Positions 1 through 8,787 of a DNA stretch of 64,000 nucleotides are shown here, in pieces. A model generated the notes under the pieces. The model saw nothing but the letters and a program-made list of their open reading frames with translations, did not search any database and was not told the origin of the DNA. The stretch spans positions 3,720,001 through 3,784,000 of the forward strand of contig NZ_CP060412.1 in assembly GCF_014297575.1 (NCBI RefSeq). Reading direction: 5' to 3'. Numbering within the stretch: position 1 is the stretch's first letter; every line of letters begins with the position of its first letter. This stretch comes from Dyella telluris (GTDB lineage Bacteria; Pseudomonadota; Gammaproteobacteria; Xanthomonadales; Rhodanobacteraceae). A program made the position numbers and the translations under genes.

Positions 1-758
1 GGCCCGCCCGACAGCACCAGGCGTTCGGTGTCCAGGCCACTCATCAGTACGCGCACGCCTTCGTTCACTTCACCCACGATGTTTTCTTCGGGGATCTCGC
101 AGTCCTCGAACACCAGTTCGCAGGTGTTGGAGCCACGCATGCCGAGCTTGTCGAGTTTCTGCGCGGTGCTGAAACCCTTCATGCCCTTTTCGATGATGAA
201 GGCGGTCATGCAGCGACTGCCAGCGGGTCGCGGCGCGGTGCGCATGTAGACCAGCAGTACATCGGCATCGGGGCCGTTGGTAATCCACATCTTGGTGCCG
301 TTGGCGACCCATACGTCGCCTTTCTTCTCCGCCTTGCAGCTCATCGAGCCGACCACGTCGGAGCCGGCGCCCGGTTCGCTCATCGCCAGCGCGCCGACGT
401 ATTCGCCCGTGCACAGCTTGGGAATGTACTTGCGGCGCTGTGCTTCGTTGCCGTTGTGGAAAATGTTCTGAACGCACAGGTTGGAGTGCGCGCCATAGGA
501 AAGTCCGACCGAGCCGGAAGCGCGGGAGATTTCCTCCATCGCCACCATGTGGGCCAGGAAACCCATGCCGCTGCCGCCGTACTCTTCCGGAATGGTGATG
601 CCGAGCAGGCCCATGTCGCCGAATTTGCGCCACAGGTCGGCGGGAAAAAGATTCTCGCGATCGATGTGGTCGGCGCGGGGAGCGATCTCCTTTTCGGAAA
701 ACGCGTGCACGCTTTCGCGCAGCAGATCGATCTCTTCACCCAACGGAAACGGACGCAT
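1..758 (-). CDS. ivd: Isovaleryl-CoA dehydrogenase (partial, N-terminal part)
   Basis: FAD-dependent acyl-CoA dehydrogenase that oxidises isovaleryl-CoA to 3-methylcrotonyl-CoA in leucine breakdown. About 252 codons are visible before the window edge cuts off the C-terminal part with the catalytic base. The frame starts at ATG 756-758 ([11 protein letters not shown]), preceded by GGAG at nine bases. Residues about 80-100 read [10 protein letters not shown], the signature that separates isovaleryl-CoA dehydrogenase from other acyl-CoA dehydrogenases. [15 protein letters not shown] and [15 protein letters not shown] are the usual acyl-CoA/FAD-contacting motifs of the family. Leucine dehydrogenase lies 3.6 kb away on the same strand, which fits leucine catabolism. 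A short-chain acyl-CoA dehydrogenase of other specificity is a weaker alternative. Confidence 0.9.
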   Translation of the reverse strand, partial: MRPFPLGEEIDLLRESVHAFSEKEIAPRADHIDRENLFPADLWRKFGDMGLLGITIPEEYGGSGMGFLAHMVAMEEISRASGSVGLSYGAHSNLCVQNIFHNGNEAQRRKYIPKLCTGEYVGALAMSEPGAGSDVVGSMSCKAEKKGDVWVANGTKMWITNGPDADVLLVYMRTAPRPAGSRCMTAFIIEKGMKGFSTAQKLDKLGMRGSNTCELVFEDCEIPEENIVGEVNEGVRVLMSGLDTERLVLSGG

Positions 759-888
759 ACCTACCAACTCCGGAATTGCAGAAGGCCTTCATGGTACCGC
801 GCCGTCCGTGACAAGCCGTTGCGCGACGCACAACCGTCAGCCTCGTTTCAGTCGCGGCGTGCCGCGCGGATCGCTGGTTTTCCAGCCC

Positions 889-3039
889 TCAGGCGGGTTC
901 CAGCGCATTGGCCAGCTCGGCCAGCCGGTCGCGCTGAACCAGTACCTGCATCAATTGGCCCAGCACCAGGCGGGTCGTCTCGTCATCGGCGTGTGACGCC
1001 AAGGGTTCCAGCCATGTGGCGTCGTCCGTGGCGGTCTGCGCGGCGAGCCCATTTGCCAGCGCATCGCCCAACTGGGCCAGCGCATCGACGGCGGCCCTGC
1101 CGGCCCGGTCCACTGCCTTGCGGGCGACGGGCGACGCAATGACTTCCCGGTTCACGCCAAGCGCGGAAAGCTGGCCCAGCAGTGTGTGCGCGGCGGAAAG
1201 GAAACGCAGCAGTGTTTCCGTGCCGCGTCGATGCCGGCCGGGTTCACGCAGCATGTTGGCGAGCACGGCGCTCAGCGTGGCACTGGCGTTGTGCGCATCG
1301 CGGCGTGCGATGCGGTAATCGAGATCGTCACGACGGCCGGTGTCGTACTGCCGGATGATCTGCTGCAGGTAGCGCGCATCGCTGCGCGCCATGTCGGCCA
1401 GTACGTCGTTGAATCGCCGACCCTGCCAGTCGGGCAGCACGAAGCGCATCGCCAGCGCGGCGATGGCTGCGCCGATCAGCGTGTCGAGCATGCGTGGCCA
1501 CATGACGTCGTAGCCGCTGCCCACCTGGTTGAAACACAGCACCACGAACAACGTGATCGCCGCGGTCGCGGTGGTGTAGCGGCGCAACCTCGCGTGAAAG
1601 AAGATCACGCCGGTAAGCACCATCAGTAACGCCTGCCATGGGCCGAACGGCACCAGCCGCAGCGTTGCCCAGCCAAGCACCAGGCCCACGATAGTGCCGG
1701 CCACGCGCTGCAGCAGTCGCACCCGCGTGGCGCCGTAACTGGGCTGACACACCAGAAGCGTGGTCAGGAGTACCCAATAGCCGTGCATAGGATGCACCGC
1801 ATGCAGCACCGCATAACCGACCAGCAACGCCAGTGCCAGGCGCAGCGCGTGGCGAAAACGAAACGAGTGGGGCGTAAGCTGCAACCGGATGCGATCCCAC
1901 GCTTCCCCCGGCGACTGTGGCCCCGGGTTCTGCAGCACACGCTCCTGCTGGTTGCCCGGAAGTTCGCCGGGCTTGTCTCTGGCCAGTTGTTGCTGGATGG
2001 CCACCACGTTCCGCACCAGTGCATCGAGCGCACGGAGCAGGTGTGCCGCGGGCGGGTGCGGCTGTTCGCGCAACGCAGTGAGCGAGCCCTGCAGGTCCTG
2101 TACCGTCGCCTCGCTCAGCGTGTTGGCAACGGGCGTGGTTTGAAGGCGCATGGCGCTGGCGCGCTGGCGACAGGTGCGCGCCTCCAGCCGCAGCAGATGC
2201 TCGCAGCGGAACAGCACGTCGCTGTGGAACAGCGCTTCGGCCAGTGCGTCATACGGATAATGGGCGGAGCTGATGCGTTCGTGGATGTCCTGCGCCAGGA
2301 AGTACATCTGCAGGCGCATGGCCGTTGCGCCCCGCGGACGGCGCGCACCGATGCGGTCCACCAGCACCAGACGGCTGTCGTTGAGGGCCTCCACGACACG
2401 CTCGTTCTGCATCGCCAGCGACCATTGCAGCGCTTCGCGATCGACGCCATGAACCGGGGTAAACAAGGCGGCCTTGCCTTCCAGATAGTCCGCCAGCGCG
2501 TCGAACAGGCGGGCAAGCGACAAGCGCAACGCCTGCTGCGGAGCCAGCACGCTCCACAACAAGGACAGCACGCCGTACCACCCGGCACCGGCGAGCAACA
2601 AGGCAGGCTGGTACCACCACGGCCCACCGGCGGCCTGGTCCGCGCCGATCATGGTGTAGACGGCAAGCAGCAAGGTTGCCCCGGCCACGGTGGCATAGCG
2701 TTCGCTGGCGGCGCCCAGCATCACCAGGGCAAAGGTCGACAGCGGGAGCCCGATGGCGAACAAGAGGGGATAGGGGAAAAGCCATTGCACCGCGAACGCG
2801 GAGACGGCGAAGCAGGCCAGCGTCAGCACCAGCGTGGTCAGGCGATTACGCCAGTGGTCTTCGGTTTCGGCCAGGGCGCAGGCGATCACGCCCAGCAGGA
2901 TCGACACGACCGTATTGACACGACCGGTGCCGAAGCACCAGGCAACCGCGCCACCCAGCGCCAGGAGCACACGCAGGCATTCGGCGTAGCGGTCGGAGCC
3001 GCGGAGGCGACGCCAGCGCTGGAGGAGGGGGGCGAGCAT
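889..3039 (-). CDS. FUSC/YccS-YhfK family inner-membrane protein
   Basis: A 716-residue membrane protein of the YccS/YhfK (FUSC) family, related to aromatic-acid efflux proteins such as AaeB; the substrate is unknown. The layout is diagnostic: an N-terminal cluster of hydrophobic helices (about residues 20-170), a soluble helical region (about 180-390, rich in Arg, Leu and Ala), then a second cluster of helices (about 395-520, with LALALLVGYAVLHAVHPMHGYWVLLTTLLV in two overlapping parts) and a cytoplasmic helical tail. Length is normal for YccS. The ATG at 3039 has no clear Shine-Dalgarno sequence. It stands alone, 130 bp upstream of the isovaleryl-CoA dehydrogenase gene on the same strand. 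Confidence 0.85.
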   Translation of the reverse strand: MLAPLLQRWRRLRGSDRYAECLRVLLALGGAVAWCFGTGRVNTVVSILLGVIACALAETEDHWRNRLTTLVLTLACFAVSAFAVQWLFPYPLLFAIGLPLSTFALVMLGAASERYATVAGATLLLAVYTMIGADQAAGGPWWYQPALLLAGAGWYGVLSLLWSVLAPQQALRLSLARLFDALADYLEGKAALFTPVHGVDREALQWSLAMQNERVVEALNDSRLVLVDRIGARRPRGATAMRLQMYFLAQDIHERISSAHYPYDALAEALFHSDVLFRCEHLLRLEARTCRQRASAMRLQTTPVANTLSEATVQDLQGSLTALREQPHPPAAHLLRALDALVRNVVAIQQQLARDKPGELPGNQQERVLQNPGPQSPGEAWDRIRLQLTPHSFRFRHALRLALALLVGYAVLHAVHPMHGYWVLLTTLLVCQPSYGATRVRLLQRVAGTIVGLVLGWATLRLVPFGPWQALLMVLTGVIFFHARLRRYTTATAAITLFVVLCFNQVGSGYDVMWPRMLDTLIGAAIAALAMRFVLPDWQGRRFNDVLADMARSDARYLQQIIRQYDTGRRDDLDYRIARRDAHNASATLSAVLANMLREPGRHRRGTETLLRFLSAAHTLLGQLSALGVNREVIASPVARKAVDRAGRAAVDALAQLGDALANGLAAQTATDDATWLEPLASHADDETTRLVLGQLMQVLVQRDRLAELANALEPA

Positions 3040-4305
3040 GGGGGACAGGATACGATGCGGCAGGGGGATTGTTGGTGCTTTGGTTTGGGGTGTTTTGGGT
3101 GGCTGGGTTCACGCGGGGACGGTTGTGCTCGTCATTCCGGCGTAGGCCGGGGGCGCCGTTTGACTGCCGAAGGGTGGGTCATCCAGTGCCTTTGCACTCT
3201 GCCTTCGGTAGTCACGCAGGCGCCAGCTTGCCGCTTACGCAGCGGAGGCGTTTCGACCTCCTGCCGGAGGTCGAGTCACTTTTCTTTGCTGGCCCAAAGA
3301 AAAGTAACCCAAAGAAATGGCCTTAAAGGCTCGCAGCATGCCGTTAGGAAAAGCCCGAACGGCTGAGGATCGTTGTTGCTTGGCAACCTCCGCCTCTACA
3401 CAGCGGGTACTGCAATGCGCTTCGCAACGCGCCGAAGCGGAGAGGACTTAACGCCGAGCGTCGTGCCGCAGGGCGGCACCTCCTTCCTTGCCACTTGGGT
3501 GTTCACGTTGAACATCACCTGTCGCTCGTCCTCTCCCGTTCGGGAGAGGACTGGGGTGAGCACGGAGGTGAGAAAGAAACGGGCATCACACGGTGCGAGA
3601 GACCCCCTGTAGGAGCGCACCTTGTGCGCGACCGCAGCGCCGTGTCGATACCGCTCCGTCAGGTGGTCGCGCACAAGGTGCGCTCCTACAGACAAGCTAA
3701 GCCGGCACTCAACAGGCCGTCGCCCCTGGACGCGATGTGCAGCGCAGCTGCACGAGCCTTCGGCTCCAGGCTCTTGACCTACCCGCCCCCTTGAGCGGCG
3801 GTGAGGGGCGGACGAGAAGGCCCGCAGGGGGATCGGCAAGGATGCCGATCCCTTTTCGACAGGACAGGGAGGTCCTGTCGAAAAGCCCGGCCGACCCTCA
3901 CGGACCGGCCGGCCTTATCGGCCGGCGACGCGATGGGGGTGCCCTTCTCTTTGGTTACTTTCTCTTGGGCAAGCAAGAGAAAGTGACCCGGCCTCCGGCA
4001 GGAGGTCGGAAGCCCGCCGCAGGCGAGCCCGGTCGCCTTAGCGCGACAACCGAGGGCAAGAACCGAAGTCGCTGGCCCCACCTTGACCAGCCATATGGCT
4101 GTTGAAATGCGCCCCGCTGGAGCGATAGCCAAAAAAGGAAACGCCGATACAAGCACCAGCGCGTTTCCTCCTTTCGGCGCTGCCCCAACGTTCGCTGCTT
4201 CGCACAGCTACAGCCATCCAAGCACCCCCGGTACCTCGCAGGAGAGGCGAAGCCAGACGTGCCGCGTCGCATCCCCGCGCATGGAAACCACCAGGAACAC
4301 CAAAA
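3040..4305. repeat. Composite intergenic repeat, copy A
   Basis: A 1.3-kb stretch without a credible gene. It is built of pieces that recur inverted at 30.9-32.2 kb. Module 1 (about 3200-3590) contains a hairpin with arms like ACTTTTCTTTG near 3278-3308 and the palindrome CTCTCCCGTTCGGGAGAG near 3532-3549. A REP hairpin follows at 3609-3690. Module 2 (about 3780-4030) contains the hairpins at 3833-3852 (GGATCGGCA), 3852-3886 (TTTTCGACAGGAC arms) and 3956-3990 (ACTTTCTCTTG arms). Short open frames cross it, but they only translate the repeats. Confidence 0.8.
3609..3690. repeat. REP-type palindrome (TGTAGGAGCGCACC family)
   Basis: Two 26-bp arms (3609-3634 and 3665-3690) are perfect reverse complements, beginning TGTAGGAGCGCACC and ending GGTGCGCTCCTACA, with a 30-bp loop. 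Related copies in this window lie at 15479-15559, 26461-26648, 31320-31402 and 31547-31628. All are intergenic, as expected of REP/BIME elements. Confidence 0.85.
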
Positions 4306-4334
4306 GAAAACGCCGGCCCATGGCCGGCGTTTTC
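4306..4334 (-). terminator. Rho-independent terminator after leucine dehydrogenase
   Basis: Palindrome GAAAACGCCGGCC / GGCCGGCGTTTTC around a short CAT loop, 22 bp beyond the stop codon of the minus-strand leucine dehydrogenase. Read on the minus strand, the GC-rich stem runs into a T-rich stretch. Confidence 0.8.
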
Positions 4335-4356
4335 ATCAAACCAACTACCCCGAAAC

Positions 4357-5460
4357 TTACTGACCGCGCATGCGACCAGCAAAGCGCGGGCCATGGTTGC
4401 CCATGGTCGGCAGCTTGATCTTGCCGATGGCGTCGATGCGCTCTTCGGCCAGGCGATCGGCGGCCTTGTAGGTCGGCACGCCCTGCGTCTTGGAGATTTC
4501 GAAGATGCGGCCCAGGTTGTAGTAGATCGTGCGCATCATGCGCATGGCGCGCTCGCGGTTGTAGCCGTCGATTTCCAGCGACACGTTCATCACGCCGCCG
4601 GCGTTCACGGCGTAGTCCGGGGCGTAGAGCACGCCACGGCGCTGCAGTTCGTCGCCGATGGCGTCGGTGGCCAGCTGGTTGTTGGCGGCGCCGCAGATGA
4701 TCTTCGCCTTGATGCGGTCGATGGTCTGCTCGTTGAGCGTGCCACCCAGGGCGCACGGCGAGTACACGTCGGCGTCGACGTCGTAGATCTCGTCCAGGCC
4801 CACGGCTTCGCAGCCCAGTTCATCCACGCAACGCTGCACGGCATCCTTGTTGATGTCGGTGACGAACACCTTGGCGCCCTGCTCGCGCAGCAGCTTGATG
4901 AACTCGCTGCCCACGTGGCCGCAGCCCTGCACGGCGTAGCTGTACTTGCCCACGTCTTCGTTGCCGTGCTTGACCTGCAGCGCGGCCATCAGGCCCTGCA
5001 GGGTGCCGAACGCGGTGAACGGCGACGGGTCGCCGGAGCCGCCGTGCACCTGGTGCACGCCGGTCACGTATTCGGTTTCACGGAACACGTATTCCATGTC
5101 GTTGACGTCGATGCCGACGTCTTCGGCCGTGATGTAGCGGCCGTTGAGCGAGTTGACGAAGCGGCCGAAGGCGCGGAACAGCGCCTCGGACTTGTCCTTG
5201 CTCGGATCGCCGATGATGACGGCCTTGCCACCGCCCAGGTTCAGGCCGGCCACGGCGTTCTTGTAGGTCATGCCGCGGGACAGGCGCAGCACGTCGTTCA
5301 CCGCGTCCTGCTCGCTCTTGTACGGCCACATGCGCAGACCGCCGAGCGAGGGGCCCAGCACCGTGTTGTGGATCGCGATGATGGCCTTCAGGCCAGCGTC
5401 CTGGTTGTGGCAGAAGACGACTTCTTCGTGACCCGTTTTGGCGATGGTTTCGAAAATCAT
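4357..5460 (-). CDS. Leucine dehydrogenase (Glu/Leu/Phe/Val dehydrogenase family)
   Basis: A 367-residue NAD-dependent amino-acid dehydrogenase that interconverts branched-chain amino acids and their 2-oxo acids. The N-terminal catalytic domain has GPSLGGLRMWPY (about 36-47), the catalytic lysine region LSRGMTYKNAVAGLNLGGGK (about 60-79) and DPSKDKSE. The C-terminal Rossmann domain has VQGCGHVGSEF (about 178-188), and AANNQLAT is the conserved binding-site segment. Length (about 365) fits leucine rather than glutamate dehydrogenase (about 420-450). GGAG lies 11 bases before the ATG. It is monocistronic, with its own terminator, and shares a leucine-degradation theme with isovaleryl-CoA dehydrogenase at the window start and IcmF at 26.8 kb. 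Confidence 0.92.
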   Translation of the reverse strand: MIFETIAKTGHEEVVFCHNQDAGLKAIIAIHNTVLGPSLGGLRMWPYKSEQDAVNDVLRLSRGMTYKNAVAGLNLGGGKAVIIGDPSKDKSEALFRAFGRFVNSLNGRYITAEDVGIDVNDMEYVFRETEYVTGVHQVHGGSGDPSPFTAFGTLQGLMAALQVKHGNEDVGKYSYAVQGCGHVGSEFIKLLREQGAKVFVTDINKDAVQRCVDELGCEAVGLDEIYDVDADVYSPCALGGTLNEQTIDRIKAKIICGAANNQLATDAIGDELQRRGVLYAPDYAVNAGGVMNVSLEIDGYNRERAMRMMRTIYYNLGRIFEISKTQGVPTYKAADRLAEERIDAIGKIKLPTMGNHGPRFAGRMRGQ

Positions 5461-5571
5461 TGGAACGGAGACTCCACGTTTGGCGGCGCTTGTGGGGAAG
5501 GCAGCCGCAGGAATGGAGGCGGGGGTCGATCCAGTGCGGCCCCGCCGGGGTACTAACTACAGCCTTAAAGT

Positions 5572-5595
5572 CAAAACCCCGACCAGAGGTCGGGG
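5572..5595 (-). terminator. Rho-independent terminator after the TonB-dependent receptor
   Basis: On the minus strand CCCCGACC-TCT-GGTCGGGG is followed directly by TTTTGACTTT. It lies between the receptor stop codon (5705) and the leucine dehydrogenase start (5460), so it should insulate the two. A further hairpin sits closer to the stop, at 5662-5699 (TGGCGTACGGGG arms), without a T tract. Confidence 0.8.
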
Positions 5596-5704
5596 CGGTG
5601 AATTTAGTCCGATAGTCTAGTACGTCCCCGGGGCAACGGTTGCTGCGATGCCGCAAGTCGTTGGCGTACGGGGGATTTTGTAAACCGCCCCGTACGCCAG
5701 CCGG

Positions 5705-8605
5705 TCAGAAGGTCACCGTGGCCCGCAGCCAGTAATAGCGGCCCATCACGTCGTAAGTTGCCACGTCGGTGTTCGAGTTGGTCACGTTGTTCTGGTACAG
5801 CAGGGGCGGCTGCTTGTCGCTCAGGTTGTCGATGCCCAGATCCACCCGGGTGTGCCAGGGGGCGAAGTCGTAGCCGGCCTGGACGTTGTGGTAGGTGTAC
5901 GCGCCCACCCGGCGCACCACGGCCGGGATGGACAGGTCCGCCGACAGCTGCTGCTGCTCATCGGCACTGCCCACCTGGGTGCGGCCGATGTACCGGATGC
6001 GCCAGCTCGCGCTCCACGGACCGTGCGTCCAGCCCAGCGTGGCCAGCCCGCGCCAGCGCGGGAAGTTGCCGTAGGCGTAGGTGTATTTGCCGGCATTGTG
6101 GATGGTGACGGCGGTGGGGTCGGACGGATCGGGGTTCACGTCGTAACGCGCCACGTAGGTGGTGTCCAGGCGCACGTTGAAGCGGCCGAAGCGCGTTTCG
6201 TCGAAACGATAGGCCACCGTGCTGTCCACACCCTTGGTGGAGAGTGCGCCCAGGTTCACCGTGGGCTCGGCCACGTAGTTGATGTTGCCGGTGTTGAAGC
6301 GGTGGATGAAGTTGCAGAACGGGCTGGACGCATTGGCGTAGCACTGGTTGAGCACCGTCTGCGCCGAGATGGTGGTAATGGTGTCGTTGAGGTTGATGCG
6401 CCACACGTCCGCGCTCAGCGACAGGCCCGGCAACCACTGCGGGTCGTACACCACGCCGTAGTCGAACGATTTGCCCTGTTCGGGCTTGAGCTGGTACCCG
6501 GCAGGCACGGCGCCGGACGCCTTGGCGGAGATCTGCGGATTGGCCTGCTGGTAGCTACCGTCCGTGGGCACGTTGGCACACGCCGCGCTATGGCCGCCCG
6601 TATAGAAGTTGCACGGGTCGTTGACCGTGGGAGCGTCGTTGGCAATGCCCGAATACAGCTCGTAGATATTCGGCGCGCGGAACACCTGCGAAACCGTGCC
6701 ACGCAGCAGCAGGTCCTGCACGGGGCGCCATTCCAGCGCCACCTTGCTGCTGGTGTTACTGCCGGCAGTGCTGTAGTCGGAGTAGCGCGAGCCCAGCGTC
6801 ACGTTGAGTGCCTGTGCGCCGGGCAGGTCGGCCAGCAGCGGCACCAGTGCCTCGGCGTAGGCTTCCTTGACGTTGAAACTGCCGGACAACACGGTGGTGC
6901 AGAACTCCACCACGCCGCACAGGCCGTTGGCATCGCCCACGGCCAGCGGATCCGCCCATGAAGACGTGCTCTCCTTGCGATAGGACAGGCCCGTAGCCAG
7001 GCTCACGTCGCCTGCGGGCAGGGTGAACAGGTTGCCGTTCGCGTTCGCCTCGAACTGCTTGACGATGTAATCGTTGGTAGCAGTGGGGTTCACCTGGATG
7101 TTGCGCAGTGCCGCGATGGTGGTGGGGTCGTTGACGTTGAAAATGTTGATCGGCGTGCAGTTGGCGACGGGGCTGCCGGGCGTGCCGCAGGTGACCTTGC
7201 CGGTCGAGGCGTCCAGGAACGATGGCCCCAGCCCCTGTTCGAGCTGGGCATAGTCCAGGAAGCCGTAGTTCACCGACTTCTGCCGCACCTTGCCGTAATT
7301 GACGTTGGCATCCCACTGCCACGAGCTGTCGCCGAAGTTTCCGCGCAGGCCCGGCGTGAACTGCATGTTGTAGGTCTTGTACACATAGCGGCGGTAGCCC
7401 AGCGTGGTAAAGCGCGTGTTGAAGTCGCCGTAGCTGTCGCCAGTGACGCGGTCGGTGCCGAAGTTCACGCCGAACGGGTTGTAGTAGCTCTGTGCGGACA
7501 CGATGAAGTTGTCGCCGTTGGCGAACACCGGCACCGGCGCAATCTGCGAATCGGATTCCGTCTTGGTGTAGTAGAAGTTGGCGTAGCCCTGCACCGCATC
7601 GCTGAACTTGTACTTGCCCAGCAGGAAGAAGCTGTTGCGCTCCTGCGGCGTCTGCAGGATGTTGTCGCCCTGGTAGTTATAGGTGTCGGCGTTGCTGTAG
7701 CAGTGGTAGTCGTTGAGTGTGGTCGTACCGCTCACGCCCGGGTTCAGCGACACGCGCGAGCCGCAGCCGATCTGGCCGGCTACCGCATGCGGCAGCGTGA
7801 TGGATCCCACCGGCGTGGCCGACGAACCGCTCACGATGACCTGTCCATTGCTCAGGTTCAGCGCATCGCGGGAGAACGCGCGGTCGCTGGCCGACACCGC
7901 ATCCAGACTCTGGTGATCGATGCCAGCGACGATGCTGCCGCGCTCGCCGGTGTGGCCGGCGGTCAGCGAGAAATGACGGCGGAAGCCGTCGCTGTGGCTG
8001 CTTTCACCGAAGTCGCCGGAAAACTGCACGCCATCGAACTTGTCGCGCAGGATGAAATTCACCACGCCGCCGATGGCATCGGAACCGTAGATGGCCGACG
8101 CACCATTGCTGAGCACCTCCACGCGATCAATTATGTTCGCCGGAATGCTGTTGACGTCGTTGTAGGCCAGACGTATGCCGTTGACCAGGATGAGCGTGCG
8201 TTTGTCGCCCATGCCGCGCAGCGAGATGGTGGCGGCGCCGGTGCCGCCACCGTTGTTGGTGTTGGCGTTGGTCGCGTTGCCGGCGACGGAAGGCAACTCC
8301 TGCACCAGGTCGCCTAGCGTGGCCTTGCCGCTGGCGGCGATCTGCGAACGATCCACCGTCACCACGGGGTTGGCGGTTTCCACATCGATGCGGCGAATGC
8401 GTGAGCCGGTCACCGTGACACTGTCCAGCGTCTTGGCCTTGTCGGTGCTGGGTGGCGCATTGCTGGTAGAGGGTGCCGCATCCTGGGCCTGCGCAGCGGC
8501 GGGCATCAGCACGGCCATCAGGGCAATAGGCGCCATCAGGGCCAGGGCGAGCGGTTTAGGTCGGAAACAACGGGCGGCGGACGGCGGGTCGTACGTGGGA
8601 TGCAT
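5705..8605 (-). CDS. TonB-dependent outer-membrane receptor
   Basis: A 966-residue outer-membrane beta-barrel that would import a ligand using TonB energy. It has an N-terminal signal peptide with a hydrophobic core (PLALALMAPIALMAVLMPAA) ending AAAQA near residue 41. The TonB-box-like DSVTVTGSRIRR follows at about 61-72. The plug domain includes LGDLVQELPSV, ISLRGMGDKRTLILVNGIR and the conserved VEVLSNGASAIYGSDAIGGV. The long barrel ends in an aromatic strand (YYWLRATVTF). There is no N-terminal STN signalling domain. AGGA lies five bases before the ATG. It is the last gene in a minus-strand run starting at the hydroxyproline operon and is directly downstream of GH127 and GH27, so a plant glycan or glycopeptide ligand is the best guess. 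Confidence 0.93.
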   Translation of the reverse strand: MHPTYDPPSAARCFRPKPLALALMAPIALMAVLMPAAAQAQDAAPSTSNAPPSTDKAKTLDSVTVTGSRIRRIDVETANPVVTVDRSQIAASGKATLGDLVQELPSVAGNATNANTNNGGGTGAATISLRGMGDKRTLILVNGIRLAYNDVNSIPANIIDRVEVLSNGASAIYGSDAIGGVVNFILRDKFDGVQFSGDFGESSHSDGFRRHFSLTAGHTGERGSIVAGIDHQSLDAVSASDRAFSRDALNLSNGQVIVSGSSATPVGSITLPHAVAGQIGCGSRVSLNPGVSGTTTLNDYHCYSNADTYNYQGDNILQTPQERNSFFLLGKYKFSDAVQGYANFYYTKTESDSQIAPVPVFANGDNFIVSAQSYYNPFGVNFGTDRVTGDSYGDFNTRFTTLGYRRYVYKTYNMQFTPGLRGNFGDSSWQWDANVNYGKVRQKSVNYGFLDYAQLEQGLGPSFLDASTGKVTCGTPGSPVANCTPINIFNVNDPTTIAALRNIQVNPTATNDYIVKQFEANANGNLFTLPAGDVSLATGLSYRKESTSSWADPLAVGDANGLCGVVEFCTTVLSGSFNVKEAYAEALVPLLADLPGAQALNVTLGSRYSDYSTAGSNTSSKVALEWRPVQDLLLRGTVSQVFRAPNIYELYSGIANDAPTVNDPCNFYTGGHSAACANVPTDGSYQQANPQISAKASGAVPAGYQLKPEQGKSFDYGVVYDPQWLPGLSLSADVWRINLNDTITTISAQTVLNQCYANASSPFCNFIHRFNTGNINYVAEPTVNLGALSTKGVDSTVAYRFDETRFGRFNVRLDTTYVARYDVNPDPSDPTAVTIHNAGKYTYAYGNFPRWRGLATLGWTHGPWSASWRIRYIGRTQVGSADEQQQLSADLSIPAVVRRVGAYTYHNVQAGYDFAPWHTRVDLGIDNLSDKQPPLLYQNNVTNSNTDVATYDVMGRYYWLRATVTF

Positions 8606-8787
8606 GAGGTTCCTCGCGTGACGTGTCGGCTGGGGCGGAGTTCAGCGGCCATTTCTGCAGGCAGCACGAGGCCGTGTCGGGCCAGGCCCAACCGGATCGT
8701 CCTGCCGTTGTGGAGGCGCGGCGGCGCGCGAACGCCTGCTGCGTCCCTCGGTTGCCCGCCGTTGCGACGGCGGGCAGGGTGGTGCGA

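Noticed and set aside
3373..4394. Short frames with repeated protein ends such as FSLVTFSWASKRK
   Set aside because: The same peptides arise wherever the hairpin with ACTTTCTCTTG arms occurs, in several frames and both strands; they translate the repeat and lack ribosome sites.
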